In this document: positions 22,971 to 35,060 of the stretch, piece after piece | Layout: each line of letters starts with the position of its first letter | Position numbering within the stretch: position 1 is the first letter of the stretch | Source of the DNA: Hirundichthys speculiger | Lineage: Eukaryota > Chordata > Actinopteri > Beloniformes > Exocoetidae | Assembly: GCA_018398805.1 (NCBI GenBank) | Contig: JAGFBZ010002157.1 | Location: 62,001 to 126,000 of the forward strand | Length of the DNA: 64,000 bases | Reading direction: 5' to 3' | The notes under the pieces: model-generated | What the model was told of the DNA's origin: nothing | Database searches by the model: none | What the model saw: the letters and a program-made list of their open reading frames with translations, nothing else | Program-made: the position numbers and the translations under genes

Positions 22971-23856
22971 ACCAGTCCAGGATGATGAACCGGGTATGAA
23001 AGAGGGATGGACAGATGGACGGATGGATGGAGATCTTATAGACTTGTTTCTAATGGTGCCTGAAAAGAATTTACTCAATTTATAAACCATTCAGTTCAGT
23101 AATACTTCATTATCCCCGAAAGGAAATTAGTTGCGGTGACTGTAATTATTTAATTTGGCCAGTGGGAGGCACTGCAATTAGTACATTTAGGTGTCTGCTC
23201 ATATCTTTGCTCAGATTTTGGAAATTAAAGGTGAAAAATTCTTCTCACTTTTTCTCTTTTTTGCTATATTTTGTTGAAAATTTAAATATATAAATATCAC
23301 ATTTGTATTCCCTCGACGTTTGTTGCAATTAAATCCAATAAAAATCTCCTGAAAAACTAAACAAAGCTGTAAAATGTCAAGACAGTTAAAGGCCTGGATC
23401 CTAAAAACAACTCCAGGTCTGATATCTGAAGACGAGGTGAATAAAGAGAGACGGAGACGACGCAAATCTAAACAGTGAGTGAGACCAGAACACGTTAACG
23501 GACAGTTAATGTTAGTTCAGACAAACGGAGGTCATTTTTTTAAACTTTTAATGTGTGCAACAAGTGACTAAAACTGCAGCATCTGCAAACATCCGCCGCT
23601 ACGTTGTCACAAGTCTGTTCCCGATGTCGCACAAACTCTGTCGGTTTGTGGGAAAAGAGGACGGTTTGTGGCCCAATTCATGTCTCAGAACTGTTCTGTT
23701 TCAATTGTGGATGACATCACAGGACACGCCCACACATTTTAAATGGCGCATTACTTTGAAACTGACCATCGGAGAGAAACGGTCAGTGGGCGGGGCACGG
23801 CGGGATTCGTCCGTTTCGCTTTTATTTTCATGAAAACAGCGGGAAACTTCGCGGCA
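22971..23856. other. Non-coding stretch, nothing recognised
   Basis: A short ggatggacagatggacggat tract is at about 23006-23032. Nothing else stands out. Confidence 0.4.
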
Positions 23857-23864
23857 GGAGCCGG

Positions 23865-24546
23865 CCAGCGTTGCCAGATTGGGCGGTTTCCCGCCCAGTT
23901 GGGCTACTTTTGATTACAGCTGGCGGGAAAAAAATGCATTGGGCGGGTAAACGCAATTTGGGCTGCTTTTACCAACATCTGGCGTTTTTTTTTTTATATT
24001 GTGAAAACAGCACAACAAACTGTTTTTTTTATGGTTTAAAAACAGTACAAATACAAAATTCAGTATACTTTACTGACTCGTAATGTGGTCATCCAATTTA
24101 AAAAATATTTAATCGCAGTGAGTTATTCAGTCGCCGTAACAACGCGCTATCGTGACATCACCTCAACAAACCTCAGTGCGCCGATGCAGAAGTCTGAGGC
24201 AGAAGCGCTCTCTCTCAACTCAAAGCGGTAGATTATTCTGATAGCTAAATAAGTAGGCTAACATGCCGAAGTGGTGAAAATATAAGAAATGGTGTTTACG
24301 TGGTTGATGTTACCGCTGCTGCGTTAGCTTGGGCCTTGGGCACATTTTCTGTGACATGCACTATGATAAAATACAACTATATATTTAGGCTTAATTGTTT
24401 AATACTGTAAATGCATTTAAATCCACGTTTATTTAAATATGAAACGTTTTCGTATTAAAAACACTTATTGGGCGTTTTTTTTCCTGAACTGGGCAGGTTT
24501 TGGAACGCGATTGGGCGGAAATGGCTCAACCAAATCTGGCAACACA
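23865..24546 (+). mobile_element. hAT-like family M (682 bp)
   Basis: Ends CCAGCGTTGCCAGATTGGGC and CCAAATCTGGCAACACA are inverted copies; flanks GGAGCCGG (23857-23864) and GGAGCTGG (24547-24554) match at 7 of 8. TTGGGCGG-type words cluster in both subterminal zones. No coding sequence. Confidence 0.82.
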
Positions 24547-24554
24547 GGAGCTGG

Positions 24555-25103
24555 CAGGACTGGTTGGGTTTAATGCGGGAAATTGGCGGGAATCAGGAGA
24601 ATAACAACACGAGCTCGGTTTGTTGTCTGTGGTGTTTGTTGTGCTGCTCGGACACTCGGGGGGTTAAAAGATAAAGAACGATAACCCTGAAGAAAACAAG
24701 AGCATTCTTTCACCAAGTTATTTCTCCAGCGTTATCCATCTTACCCCCGACTGTAAAGAAATAAGTTATTTACTGAAACGGACGCCAAACTCACCAATGT
24801 TTGTATTTTTTAACCGTCTTGGGTGCTTCGTAGACTCTCTTTTACTCCACTACAAACTGAAGCGACTATAAAATGATGCAGTAGGTTTCTTTTCCTGAAG
24901 CTGAATCAGCCCTGAACTGTGTTTAAATTCATATAAAGACAGTTCTGAGATCAGGGATCATGATGGCTGCTGGGAGCTGCTCACAAACACGTTCTGGTTC
25001 AGACTGAATCAGAACTGAGACTCGTGCAACTCTTTGCGTCTCCACAGACACCTCGAAACCTTCAGCGGACTTAAACAGAGTCTCTTGGAGCTGCAAATAA
25101 AGA

Positions 25104-25134
<31 letters not shown>

Positions 25135-26269
25135 GCCACAACCTTCTCCTAGTTAGACGAGTAATGACAGGCGTGGGTGTTTACCTCACGCACATGCAGC
25201 ATCTCTCTCAAAGGTTCCAGCCGACACCTGAGTGACACCTGAGCGCTCCTCTTTCTCCTCTGAATCCTCCTGCACCCCCCCCCCCCCCCACCACCACCAC
25301 CCCTGCAGTTGTAATTGGGTATGACACAGGATCAACTGGGAGAGAGAGGGTGAGAGAGGACGCATTTGAATGCGCCGACTGTCGTCTTCATCACTGCTCC
25401 TCCTCTAACCCGCTGCTGCTGTTGCCGTGGCAACATCTGCGTGACCGCATCCCCCACCAACCCTCCTCCACCTCCATGTTTTTTTTTTTTTTGTTGTTGT
25501 ATTTTTTTTTTTTTTTTAATCAAGATTGACCCCAAGTGTCTCAAAGATCGTGCGTCTGTATGTGTGTATGAGGCGCTCTGTGCCAATTACCGCAAACATC
25601 ACCGCGGATTTTAATGCGGGAACTCGGGAAGAATTATCCCGAGTGGAGAAAATGTAGCCGCTCGAGTCCAGCTTGTTACATTAAGGTAATCAAGTACGTC
25701 GCTGCACACCTGGCTGAGTCTCGCTGTCGCTGAGGGGGAACGTCTCGAGCTCCAAAGCTCCCACAGCTGCCACGAGCTGCCCTTCATCACAGCTTCTTCA
25801 AAAAACAAAAATAAACAAATAAATAACAGGTGATTTCAGGATATTTGTTTCCTTTTTTGCCATTCTGATTTATTTTGTGCTAAGTGCCAAAACGGTTAAA
25901 CTGCTTTTACATCTATAAATTATATGCTTTTCTGTGTTTTTCATCTCATCATTAGGGTTTTATGATGATCGATCACCTTAGAGACAACTGAAATAAAAAA
26001 AATAAATAAATAACAAGCATAACGTATGTCGCAGCATTCCCGTGCACAGTTTACTCCGTCTTCAAGGTGATGAGAAAGCTTCGTTCTGGAGAGTTTTTAT
26101 CCCGAAGTGGCTCTCTGTGATGTCATCACCGGCAGAATCTCCTTGTATGGTCACATGTTCTCCAGGAAGTGTGGATCCGCAACAGCAAGAGCTTCAGCTG
26201 GTGTTTCAAAACTGGAGGTTTACGACTGTAAAGCAGATCCATCATCCTGGTGGATCTGCTGGAGATAAA
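24555..26269. other. Non-coding stretch with homopolymer runs
   Basis: Poly-T at 25108-25134, poly-C at 25276-25290 and T-rich runs at 25480-25518. No recognised repeat family or exon. Confidence 0.45.
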
Positions 26270-26709
26270 GGACCTGATCTTCCTCCAGATCTCCTAAAGC
26301 CACTATTAAGAGATAGCGGGTAGCGGGAGGGGTGTTCCCCCGCAAAGAACGCAATCTTCCACCTTGCTAAACCCGCTATCCCACCTCAGCTACCCGCTAC
26401 ATTATGCATAGGAGTGGTTAGGGCATTCCACCTGCCAATCAAATAGCCTTTAAGAGCAGGTTGTGCTACCCGCAAACCACGTGACCAGGTGGACACACAT
26501 TGACGCCATTTGGACGCGCTCTTGTTCGCTCCGACATGCAGGTTGTGCGATCGCAAGATACCGAGTTTGCCACTTTTGCCTTTGTGGCATAACAGGTAGC
26601 TGCTTTAGGGAGCGGAAGATTGTATTAAAGGTTAGCGGAGGTTTCTATACCTGCAATATGCGGGTAGCGGCTAGCGTTAACTGGTAAGGGGAAGTGTACG
26701 ATCGGGGCT
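26270..26709 (-). mobile_element. PIF/Harbinger-like family F, copy F2 (440-bp deletion derivative)
   Basis: Begins GGACCTGATCTTCCTCCAGA and ends GAAGTGTACGATCGGGGC, reverse of F1. The central part with the coding remnant and the GAGGAGG tract is missing; both iteron-rich arms remain. Confidence 0.78.
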
Positions 26710-27639
26710 TCAGTCTTGACATTTGTTACGAAAACGTCTACAAAGAAGTGTGTTTTTTGGGTGTGAGGGAAAGCTGGCCGACCGTGGGTCTGTGGACGCA
26801 CAGATGTAGCGCGCCGAAGTTAGCGTTGCTCCAGTGGGAGGAGCGCGTTTTAATGCAAACATCAGTGATACAGTAACCATTGTTGCAAAGTCTCACACTT
26901 TCACGCTCCGTCTCAAACCAGAAAACTATGGAGTTTTTCTGCTGCAGAAGTTTCTGGCTCAGTCATAAAACTTTATTAATCCCAGGAAGGGTGATTCGTC
27001 TGCAGCTTAGCACATCTACAAACACCCCAACATGTCAAATCCAATTCAGTACGCAAACAAACAAAAATAAATGAGATGCAATTCATACCAATAGGCATCA
27101 TTTAAAAGCACAATCATTAGAAATATCATTTAAATTCACTGGTGTCAGAATTAACGGCCCGATTACAAGAGGAGTAACAGATTTGGAGCATTGATTAGCT
27201 CTCCTCGGAGGTACGTGATAACGGCGGCGTGAAGGCATCACTGTGAGCCCAGCAGACAGAACATGACGGGGCTGGTTAATAATGCTTTTTGCTAAACAAC
27301 CAGATTCTCTCAGAGGGAACGTGAGCATCTTTGTTTGTTTCATCATTTAACCCAACAGCTTTAATGGGCAAAGTATTCACAAAACATCCAGATAAAATAC
27401 GTGGTTTTCCTGCTCCGTCCCCTTTCATGTTCCGCATCCGACTCAGGCTTGAAAAAGCCTGGAGGGATTTCATGTCATCAGGTGATAAAATGATCAACAG
27501 CATTTCCAGTGATATTAGTGACACGTTTAGGACACTGTTTGGTGAAAACACCGCAGTGATACAGAACAACAGCTCCCTTTTCAACCACGTCTCTACAGCT
27601 CTGTTCACAGCAGCTGGTTTCGGGGGGGGGGGGGCGCCT
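26710..27639. other. Non-coding stretch, overlapping open frames not recognised
   Basis: Frames of 114 codons (plus, 27331-27675) and 140 codons (minus, 27276-27698) overlap here. Neither has a domain I know, and both run into the J1 repeat, so I do not call a gene. Confidence 0.35.
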
Positions 27640-28090
27640 CGGGCCTCGGGCCACAGAACTGAATTTGTTTTATAATTGACTGGACTTTCTGTTGTCATTA
27701 CACATCTGTGCCACTAGATGGAGCCGCACTGCAGTAACCAGCTAGAGAACAGCAGGACAGTGAACACATGGAGCAGATCTGATGGAACATGGAGGAATGA
27801 CCACAAAGTTTTGTTGCAGTCCAGAATTTATTTTTAGACAGAATTGTTAATATTGCTACCTGAGTTGCTACCTGAACTGTAAAGTTCACGGATTTTTACC
27901 GTTTTCCATGTCTGTTTTAGCTTTTCTGCATGTTTATCTGCTTATTGTCTTCCGGTTCCGCAGCAGCCAGAAACAGACTTTTCAAAACAAAAGCATGTGA
28001 GCAACATGTGTTAACGCGAGATAAAATAAATGTTGCGTTAATAAATTAATGCGTTAATGCGATAATAACTCGTTAACTTGCCCAGCCCTA
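27640..28090 (+). mobile_element. hAT-like family J, copy J1 (left-truncated)
   Basis: Right terminus CTTGCCCAGCCCTA is of the TAGGGCTGGGC type, preceded by TTAACGCG/GCGTTAATGCG words. The body (ctagatggagccgcactgca, gcaacatgtgttaacgcg) is shared with J2 (53490-54564) in the opposite orientation. The left end is missing beside a poly-G run at about 27620-27633. Confidence 0.75.
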
Positions 28091-29217
28091 ATTTATTCAT
28101 AAAATCTCCCCTTTAATCTAAAATAAATCACGTATGGGCTCTGGCATAAGACTTTTTTTTAAATATTAATTTTAACATAAATCTTGCCGTCAAAAATATA
28201 GAAAAACATATTTTTTCTCCATCTTGTTTTAGTTTTAATTATGTAAATGCCTCTTCTCTAATGTAACAGCTCCACATTTACCGGTTTATAACAAACTTCT
28301 GACATTTCTCCATGAAATTATTATTCCTTTTAGATATGTAGTTGAAAATCTGGCTGTTGTCGTTGCGTGGCACATGTCCTCCAACTGCCCCAAACATATT
28401 TTCATTTTTCATTAACATACATCCAGACTAAAACCGTCTCTTTTTCTAGAGGGTTTACATCACCAGTTTCCTTCTATAATCACTTGTTAAACTAAAAGAG
28501 CAGATTTATAGAAATAATGTCTCTTCTGTGGCTCCGATACTCTTAGTTTACTTCAGTCACAATTCAATTAATTAATTTACAGATTAAAGTCACAGGATGG
28601 TTGTCAGTGCGGCTACCATTTTATTTCTTGGTAAAATTGTGTTTGTCTTGAGTTGTAAATGAATAAAGATTGAGTAACCCCCAGGGAACATGGCTTTTTT
28701 TTTTTTTTTTTGCCGTACTGGAATAAAGTGTAATGTTTTCTTCTTTCCGAGGGGCTGCAGCAGAAAATCATTGAGAAGCACTGCATTAGACCGACTGACT
28801 TTTGCCCAAGTAACAAAATAAAATAAAGAAATCCAGATGCGTCTGAGAGGAGACAGTGGGGGAGTTGAGCGGCAGCAAAGCGGGGGACCGGGGGGGGTAT
28901 TTACAGACCGATGGCTTTTCAGGTTGAAAACTCATTTGAAAAGTTAAAAAATCATTTATGGAGCAACAGACGTTCAGTCATCAATCGTCTTTGCAGATCC
29001 GTGCGCACAAGTCAGGTAAACGCAGAGCAATAATCCGGACCTCATATCACTTGTTCTCTGAATCATTAGGAGAATGACATCACTGCCACTAGCGCTCGGA
29101 GCACTGACGAAGATGCATAGAGATTGTCGGGAAATACCGCACCTTTCACCAATACGTGGCTGCAGGACCACGTTTTGGACTCCGACACCCCTCTGAGGGC
29201 TTTCACAGGAGGAGACG
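28091..29217. other. Non-coding stretch, nothing recognised
   Basis: AT-rich; poly-T at about 28693-28711. No recognised family. Confidence 0.4.
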
Positions 29218-29220
29218 TAG

Positions 29221-30037
29221 GTCCCGATCATACACTTCCTGCTAGCCACTACCCACTACCCACTAACCGCGGGTATAGGAACCTCTGCTAACCGCTAATG
29301 CAATCTTCCGCTCCCTAAAGCTGCTACCCATTATGCCTCCCTTACTCACTTTGTAAGTGTGGCAATGTGTCTTTTGCCCTTTCTGCAAACTTGTGATCGG
29401 TGGTCAGACCACCCGCTACCTGCATGTCGACTCGTACAAGAGCACGTCCAAATGGCATCAATGTGCATCCACCTGGTCACATGTTGACGTGCACAAATGT
29501 CTCTACCTCTCGAATTAACTGTATAAAAAGCGTGATTTGGCCTCAGTTGAACCCCTGAGAAAATGGCAGAGATCGTCTTAAACGGCTTGCTCGCCAGTTA
29601 AACCATAGATGACCAGAGCGTGTTTACTGGGAGGACACCAACTATCTGGGACTTTCAGGTAGCTGATAGGAATTGTCTGTGTAAAAATATTTATATGTAT
29701 ATATCAGTGCAGAGGAGGAGGAGGAAGGAAGAGGAGGAAGCTCTACAGCAGAGTCCCAGACGAGCTGCACATGAGAGCTGCTCTGATCTTGATGTAAAGA
29801 CGCTACATAGCGGTTAGCAGGTAGCGCAACCTGCTCTTAAAGGCAATGGCTGCTGACGCACTGATTGGTTTAACAGGTGGAACGCCCTAACCACTCCTAT
29901 GCATAATGTAGCAGGTAGCACAGCTGGAATAGCGGGTTTAGCAAGGTGGAAGACTGCATTCTTTGCAGGGGAACGCCCCTCCCGCTACCCGCTATCCCTT
30001 AATAGCAGCTTTAGCAGATCCGGCAGTAGATCGAGCC
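29221..30037 (+). mobile_element. PIF/Harbinger-like family F, copy F3 (817 bp)
   Basis: Begins GTCCCGATCATACACTTCC and ends AGTAGATCGAGCC. Same layout as F1: iteron-rich arms, the coding remnant near 29570-29660 (a one-base shift breaks it before PERVYWEDTNYLGLSG) and the GAGGAGGAGG tract. Flanks GTA and TAT do not give a clear duplication. Confidence 0.8.
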
Positions 30038-30599
30038 TATATTCTGCAAACAGAGGAGGGACTGCGGTGCTTGGAAGCAGTCTAATCCTGAGGGTGTAGC
30101 TGCGAAGGAGCATCTACAAACCATTTATTGCACATAAAATGGAAAAGCACATCCAGAGACCGCAGACGGCGCAAATGAGGAGAGACCGCCGTGCCAGTTG
30201 ACACCAGATGGAGTAATCCCGGACTGTGAAGGACTGTCTCTGCACCTGGATACTGAACTGTCACCTGCGGGTTTCCGCCAGCGCTGTTGACTGTGAACAT
30301 GTGACATCATCGGCTCAGCTGTTGCCAGGCGACAAAGACATCTCACTGCATTCACGGTGATCTCTGGAGATTTGCAACAATATCTCTTTTTTTTCCCCTT
30401 TGAAGATAAAGAGACATTGAATTAAAGTGAGCAGCTCTGTGCAGTACTACCGGTAGCTCAACGGCGAGTTACACATTTCTTCATAAAAACGACTAACTCA
30501 ATAGAAAATGCATGTACTTGACCTTTAAAAGCGAGAAGAAGAAAGATACAAATTAATTGGTTTTGTACTCTGGAATGAAAAACTCACAACACAAGACTG
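30038..30599. other. Sequence between F3 and the chchd6-like 3' UTR
   Basis: Holds an AATAAA on the minus strand at 30124-30129 that could be an alternative polyadenylation signal. Nothing else recognised. Confidence 0.35.
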
Positions 30600-31159
30600 T
30601 CAGTGAATAAGAATGGTTTAATAAAATCTTATTCAGTCGCACATCAGATGCATTAACGCCGTTGGACAGAATTACCGCGGTTTTGTTCCTGAACAAATAC
30701 AAAACCATAAAGGTCAAAATGAATGTAAGTGAATCAGTTCTTCTGAGGATGCTCCCCCCTGTCCTCTGCATTCAACATGTTGAAACCTGAATCTGGTTCC
30801 TTTACTTCTCATCCTGTCCAAAGCAGCGGAGGCGTGGAGGGAAAACGAATCTTACATTCGTCGGATGGAGGAGCGGCGCCGGACACGTCCCGACGTCTCG
30901 ACGTCTCAAGTTCATGGAAATGCTCTACACCGATCGTCTAAATAAACTGAGCTGAAGGTTTTTTAAAAAACAAAAGCTTCCCTGTAGTATGTAGCAGTGC
31001 AAACTAAATAGTGCAAGTTTAACTCATGATGCTGCAGTTGGCAGAATAAAAACATTTTTAAAAACAAGGCATGCTAACAGCAAATCAACACGGCACAGCA
31101 AATGCTGCTCTTAGCGCCTCGATCTTCAGATGCAGGTTTTACCCTCTTCCTCCCACTCT
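30600..31159 (-). other. chchd6: Probable 3' UTR of the chchd6-like gene
   Basis: This is minus-strand sequence following the stop codon at 31160-31162. The first polyadenylation-like hexamer I see downstream is ATTAAA at 30617-30622 (TTTAAT on the plus strand); a canonical AATAAA occurs only at 30124-30129. The 3' end is therefore uncertain: roughly 0.55 kb if the first signal is used, about 1 kb if the second. No recognised repeat lies between the stop and 30600. Confidence 0.35.
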
Positions 31160-31183
31160 TCATCCGTGGTTGACCAGCAGGTT
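31160..31183 (-). CDS. chchd6: Terminal coding exon of the same chchd6-like gene (8 codons including stop)
   Basis: On the minus strand a long polypyrimidine tract (31184-31215, ending cccgcctcttag) is followed by AAC CTG CTG GTC AAC CAC GGA TGA, that is NLLVNHG and stop. The exon opens in phase 0, exactly the phase in which the CHCH exon at 63763 ends, so the joined C-terminus reads INAAKK-NLLVNHG. MIC19/MIC25 proteins usually end a few residues after the last CHCH helix, often in a short tail ending in glycine, so length and wording fit. A possible branch site (tctcact) lies near 31220. No cDNA is available here; the link rests on phase, splice signals and family C-terminus. The longer open frame through this position in another phase is a shadow. 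Confidence 0.77.
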   Translation of the reverse strand, partial: NLLVNHG

Positions 31184-31215
31184 CTAAGAGGCGGGAAAAA
31201 AAGAGAAAAAGAAAG

Positions 31216-31825
31216 GCGAAGTGAGACAGTTTGCAACCCTGAAACATCCTCTGACCTTTGAGATGCTCTTAAGTGCAGAGAGCATCCGTTTTTTGTGTAC
31301 AATTTTCTGCTTTTAACCGGCCACATCTGAAAGGTCAGATTTGGTAATATCGGGGATTATCTCTGTAATGAAGAGAAGGCAACCTGTTGACCTGTGAATA
31401 CTCCGCTTCAAATCACCACTCCAGAGGATTTCTGAGGGAGAGGCGCATTAAAACAGAAAGCAGCGAGAAAAAAACGACAGGATGAGAATTTCTTGTGACT
31501 TGTGGAGTCGGCGTTTGATGTTTTTTCTTTTCTTTTTTCCGTCTGATGTTAACTTGACAAACTTGAAAAACAATCTGGAGTGCAAAGACACGTTCGTATC
31601 ATCCCTCGTCTGTCTGGTGTTTGAGATGTCGGTTTTGAGTTTAAATATCCGGAAGTATCGAAGTCTCGATGAGCTGGGAAGACAGAGATCTCAGGGCGAC
31701 TTTGAGAAATGCATCAGTTCTCAAAGTAAGGTGATTAAAAAAACAGTTTGAGATAAAAGCTGTTGTTCAGTGAAAAGCCGGCCGAAGCTATTCAGAGATT
31801 TATTTCAAATTTTCGCAAACAATAA
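31216..31825. other. Intronic sequence upstream of the terminal exon
   Basis: No repeat recognised. The plus-strand frame 31482-31751 begins with a hydrophobic stretch but lacks any supporting feature. Confidence 0.4.
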
Positions 31826-32380
31826 CTCGGAGAGCGCAGACCTCCAGCAAGCGCAACAATTCCCCCCAAACAGCGATTTACAGCATAAATATTAGTCGTA
31901 CATATAGCACTGACAATATGAGACTAGTAAAAAAAAGTACCACATCTTCCTTTTTTTTGTGACGCACACAAAAACAAATAATAATGCTATAAAGATTTCA
32001 TGCAATATTTGTTTCCAAAGTCAATATATTGAAATTAAACAACCACAAAGTTTTTTATAGAGATTGCGATAAAATCTGCATTCTGGATCAGATCTGGATC
32101 AGCCTTTCAAATTTGATAAAGGTTCCCATTGTCAATCCCTGAGTCAAATTTCATGAGTTTTGGGCAATAATTAACCGAGATATTGAGAAACAAAATTTTC
32201 GGCCCCATTGACCGCAATGTTATCGAAAATTTGAAAGTGCTCCAGAATTCAGGATTTCTTCTGGATCACACCCAAAATGAAATCAGTTCTTCCTTTTCCA
32301 ATTTCTGACAACTCCTGAAAATTTCATCAAAATCCATCCATAACTTTTTGAGTTATCTTGAACACAGACAAACAAACAAA
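31826..32380 (+). repeat. Interspersed repeat G, copy G1, with an internal insertion
   Basis: Starts ctcggagagcgcagacctcc, ends at gaacacagacaaacaaacaa. Relative to G2 it carries about 175 extra bases (roughly 31883-32060) between gatttacag and attgcgataaaatc. Ends abruptly before the last 70 bases of the family and is followed directly by G2. No real coding frame. Confidence 0.75.
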
Positions 32381-32812
32381 CTAGAAAAGCACTCGGAGAG
32401 CGCAGACCTCCGCCAAGTGCAACAGTTCCCCATATAACAATTTACAGATTGCGATAAAATCCGCATTCTGGATCAGTTCTGGATCAGCCTTTGAAATTTG
32501 ATAGAGGTTCCCATTGTCAATCCCTGAGTCAAATTTCATGAGTTTTGGGCAATAATTAACGTAGATATTGAGAAACAAAATTATCGGCCCCATTGACCGC
32601 AATGTTATCGAAAATTTGAAAGTGATCCAGAATCCAGGATTTCTTCCGGATCACACCCAAAATGAAATCCGTTCTTCCTTTTCACATTTCTGACAACTCC
32701 TGAAAATTTCATCAAAATCCATCCACAACTTTTTGAGTTTTCTTGAACGAAGACAGACAGTCAGACAAATGCTGGCAACAACATAACCTCCTTGGCGGAG
32801 ATAATAATAATC
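32381..32812 (+). repeat. Interspersed repeat G, copy G2, in tandem with G1
   Basis: Starts ctagaaaagcactcggagag and ends acctccttggcggagataat with a short ataataataa tail. Near the ends, ACCTCCGCCAAG and CTTGGCGGAGAT are inverted. The tail suggests a non-LTR-type element; the inverted ends suggest otherwise, so the class is open. Confidence 0.75.
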
Positions 32813-34040
32813 AAAATTTTAAGAGACTTCAGCAGCTCTCCATTAACTCCAGGTCCTACAGGACGCAGAGGCGCCACGATCTGGCTGCGCTGCCGCTTTG
32901 ACCCGTCCTCGGCGTGACCTTGGCGTGACCTCGGAGCACTTTCAAGCCTGCTGGGCTGGATTTCTGAGATCACAGGTTCACCCGACGGTTGAGGGATCAT
33001 GTGAGAATCCCGTCGTAATCTCCTCACTTGAAAGAGCTTTTCTCGCCATGACTCGCCCTTTCTGCTGTTACACACACGAGAAGGATGAGCGGCGTCGAAT
33101 AAAACGTGCCTCTTAAATGAACCTGTCCTGGTACGGGTGCTTGAATGTGGTTTAAATCTCCCTCCACGACCTCTGAACTGCCTCCGGCACGCGTCTAATG
33201 GTCGTCTCTGGGACGCATCTGAACGGCACTGCGGCGCTTCTGGTCGGGCAAAAAAGAAAGGCGGTCTTAGACTTCCTTTAACGTCATGACTCATTTTCCA
33301 ATGTAAGTGAGAAGAATTTATTTCTATAAATGTGGAACTGGTCAGCCGCTTTCTTAAAGACGTAAATTAGACGATCAGCGCTAATGTTTTTGCCAAATTG
33401 GCTGTGGTTTTCTAGCGATGTGTGAGAGAGATCAAGGTTGTCTGTATGAACTGTGGCAGCAGGCATGCTTGGAGAAAGCTTAGTGCTGTTAAGTACTGCA
33501 GAGATGACTCCAGCTGTGATACTCCAACCAACAAAATCACTGAGAGAATTACAGACCGGGGTGATCAATATGGCTCAGCTCCTCTGATCCTCTGGGCTTT
33601 CTCTCCTCGCTGTTCGCTCTCTTGCCGTTCGTGTGTTCCCCGCTGATTTCTGTTTTTGAAAGGCTTACTGTTCTTACGATGGTGAAATCCCACTTTTGGG
33701 ATACAATTTATAAAAGATGTTTTTACAGAGGGCTGAGTTATAAAAAAAGAAAGAGAAAAAAAACACATGGCAGTCTTTCTCTATGATGTGTAAACTTTTC
33801 TTTCAAATTCACTGCAGGAGCCAATTTGTCCACTAATACGTCCAGTGAGTTTGGTTTAATTAATCCCACAGGACGTTTATGAAGCCTAAAAGTCTAACTG
33901 TGTTTGGAGTCACAAATACTTCAGCAGCTCCGTTGCAGAGAATCCCAGATAAATGTTTTTCAGGCATTGAAGAGTTTCAGTTTTTTTGTTTTGCTTTGAA
34001 ATGATTTAGGACTACTGTCAAATCATTTGTAATTTCTCCA
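32813..34040. other. Intronic stretch, nothing recognised
   Basis: The minus frame 32761-33294 (177 codons) starts in G2 and has no known domain. No splice-flanked exon seen. Confidence 0.35.
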
Positions 34041-34048
34041 CCCACATC

Positions 34049-35052
34049 TAGGGTTGGTAATCGAGAACCGGTTCCTGTAGAGAACTGGTTCCGTGTGTTT
34101 TAATTCCATGGAATCGTTTGGCAGTTTATCCAGCGATTCTCTTATCGATTCCAAACAGCATGAATCTCACGTAATTTACACAAGTTACACACAGTCAATT
34201 CCAGAAAGCACTTACGTGATTAAGTTACGTCGGTTTAGCACGCGCATTGGAGTGGTAAACAACAATGGCGCCCACCAGGTTCAAACGCTCCAAAGTTTGG
34301 CTTCACTTCACCAAAGAAAGATGGCAACAAGGCAACTAGCAGTCATTGTAAAGTGGAGATAACAGCGTCGGGAGGGAACACGGCTAACATGCAGAAACAT
34401 TTGCGCACACAACATGTGATAACGAGTGTCGCGTTTTTGACGCTTCGGACTGATGGATCTCAACCCAGCAGCAGTAGCCAAGCTAAGATCACCTCTGGTA
34501 ACTCTGGTTAGTAGCTATCCCGCTGCCTATGTGCTTCTTTGTAAAACACGCTATAACGTTAACACTATGCTATTCACTACCTACCTCCAGAAAGATCACG
34601 TATCCTTCCTGAAAAAGCAGACATGCATATTTTTCTGCAAAAGAATTAATTCTTCATAGTATTTGCAGATTTGCACTATGCTCTGTTCCGTTGTATTTGA
34701 TAGTATTTATCTTTCTTTATTATTATTTTTAAGTGCTTAGTGAGCTCATATATCCTTTTAAAAGGGAGATTTTATCATTTCTATTAGGAAAAATCTGTTA
34801 GTAAAATGTTACACATTCTTGTGTATTTGCACAGTTACATATTACAACAGTTAACACGTTATCCAGGCTTTGGACCTCTTTTGACCTCGCTATTGAGTTT
34901 GTAAGGTCGTGACTTCTAACTAATAAAAATTGATGCTAATAAAACATTTTGTTCTCCTTTTTCCCCAAATTACAATCTATAAAGATTTGAATCGTTAAAC
35001 AGTATCGATAATGGAATCCGAATCGGAAAAATCTTATCAATTCCCATCCCTA
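34049..35052 (+). mobile_element. hAT family B, copy B4 (1,004 bp)
   Basis: Starts TAGGGTTGGTAATCGAGAAC and ends TCAATTCCCATCCCTA. Flanks CCCACATC (34041-34048) and CCCACACA (35053-35060) match at 6 of 8. Contains two 17-bp AACCGGTT/AACTGGTT units at the left and the BED exon on the plus strand. Confidence 0.9.
34265..34402 (+). pseudogene. BED zinc-finger exon of hAT-B transposase, frameshifted
   Basis: Starts MAPTRFKRSKVWLHFTKE, then a one-base shift leads into KATSSHCKVEITASGG and NTANMQKHL. In an intact BED finger the pair would be CxxC; here the first cysteine is serine (SSHC). This finger is distinct in sequence from the family A finger. No catalytic region remains. Confidence 0.7.
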
Positions 35053-35060
35053 CCCACACA

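Noticed and set aside
27276..27698. 140-codon minus-strand frame with an overlapping 114-codon plus-strand frame.
   Set aside because: No domain, mutual overlap on opposite strands, and extension into repeat J1; not enough support for a gene.
31126..31326. 66-codon frame over the terminal exon with an acidic EEWEEEG segment.
   Set aside because: It is out of phase with the chchd6 splice junction; the phase-0 reading NLLVNHG-stop fits the gene.
32381..32602. Minus-strand frame that recurs in G2 and G3.
   Set aside because: It shows no domain, and its similarity follows from the two G copies being homologous DNA.
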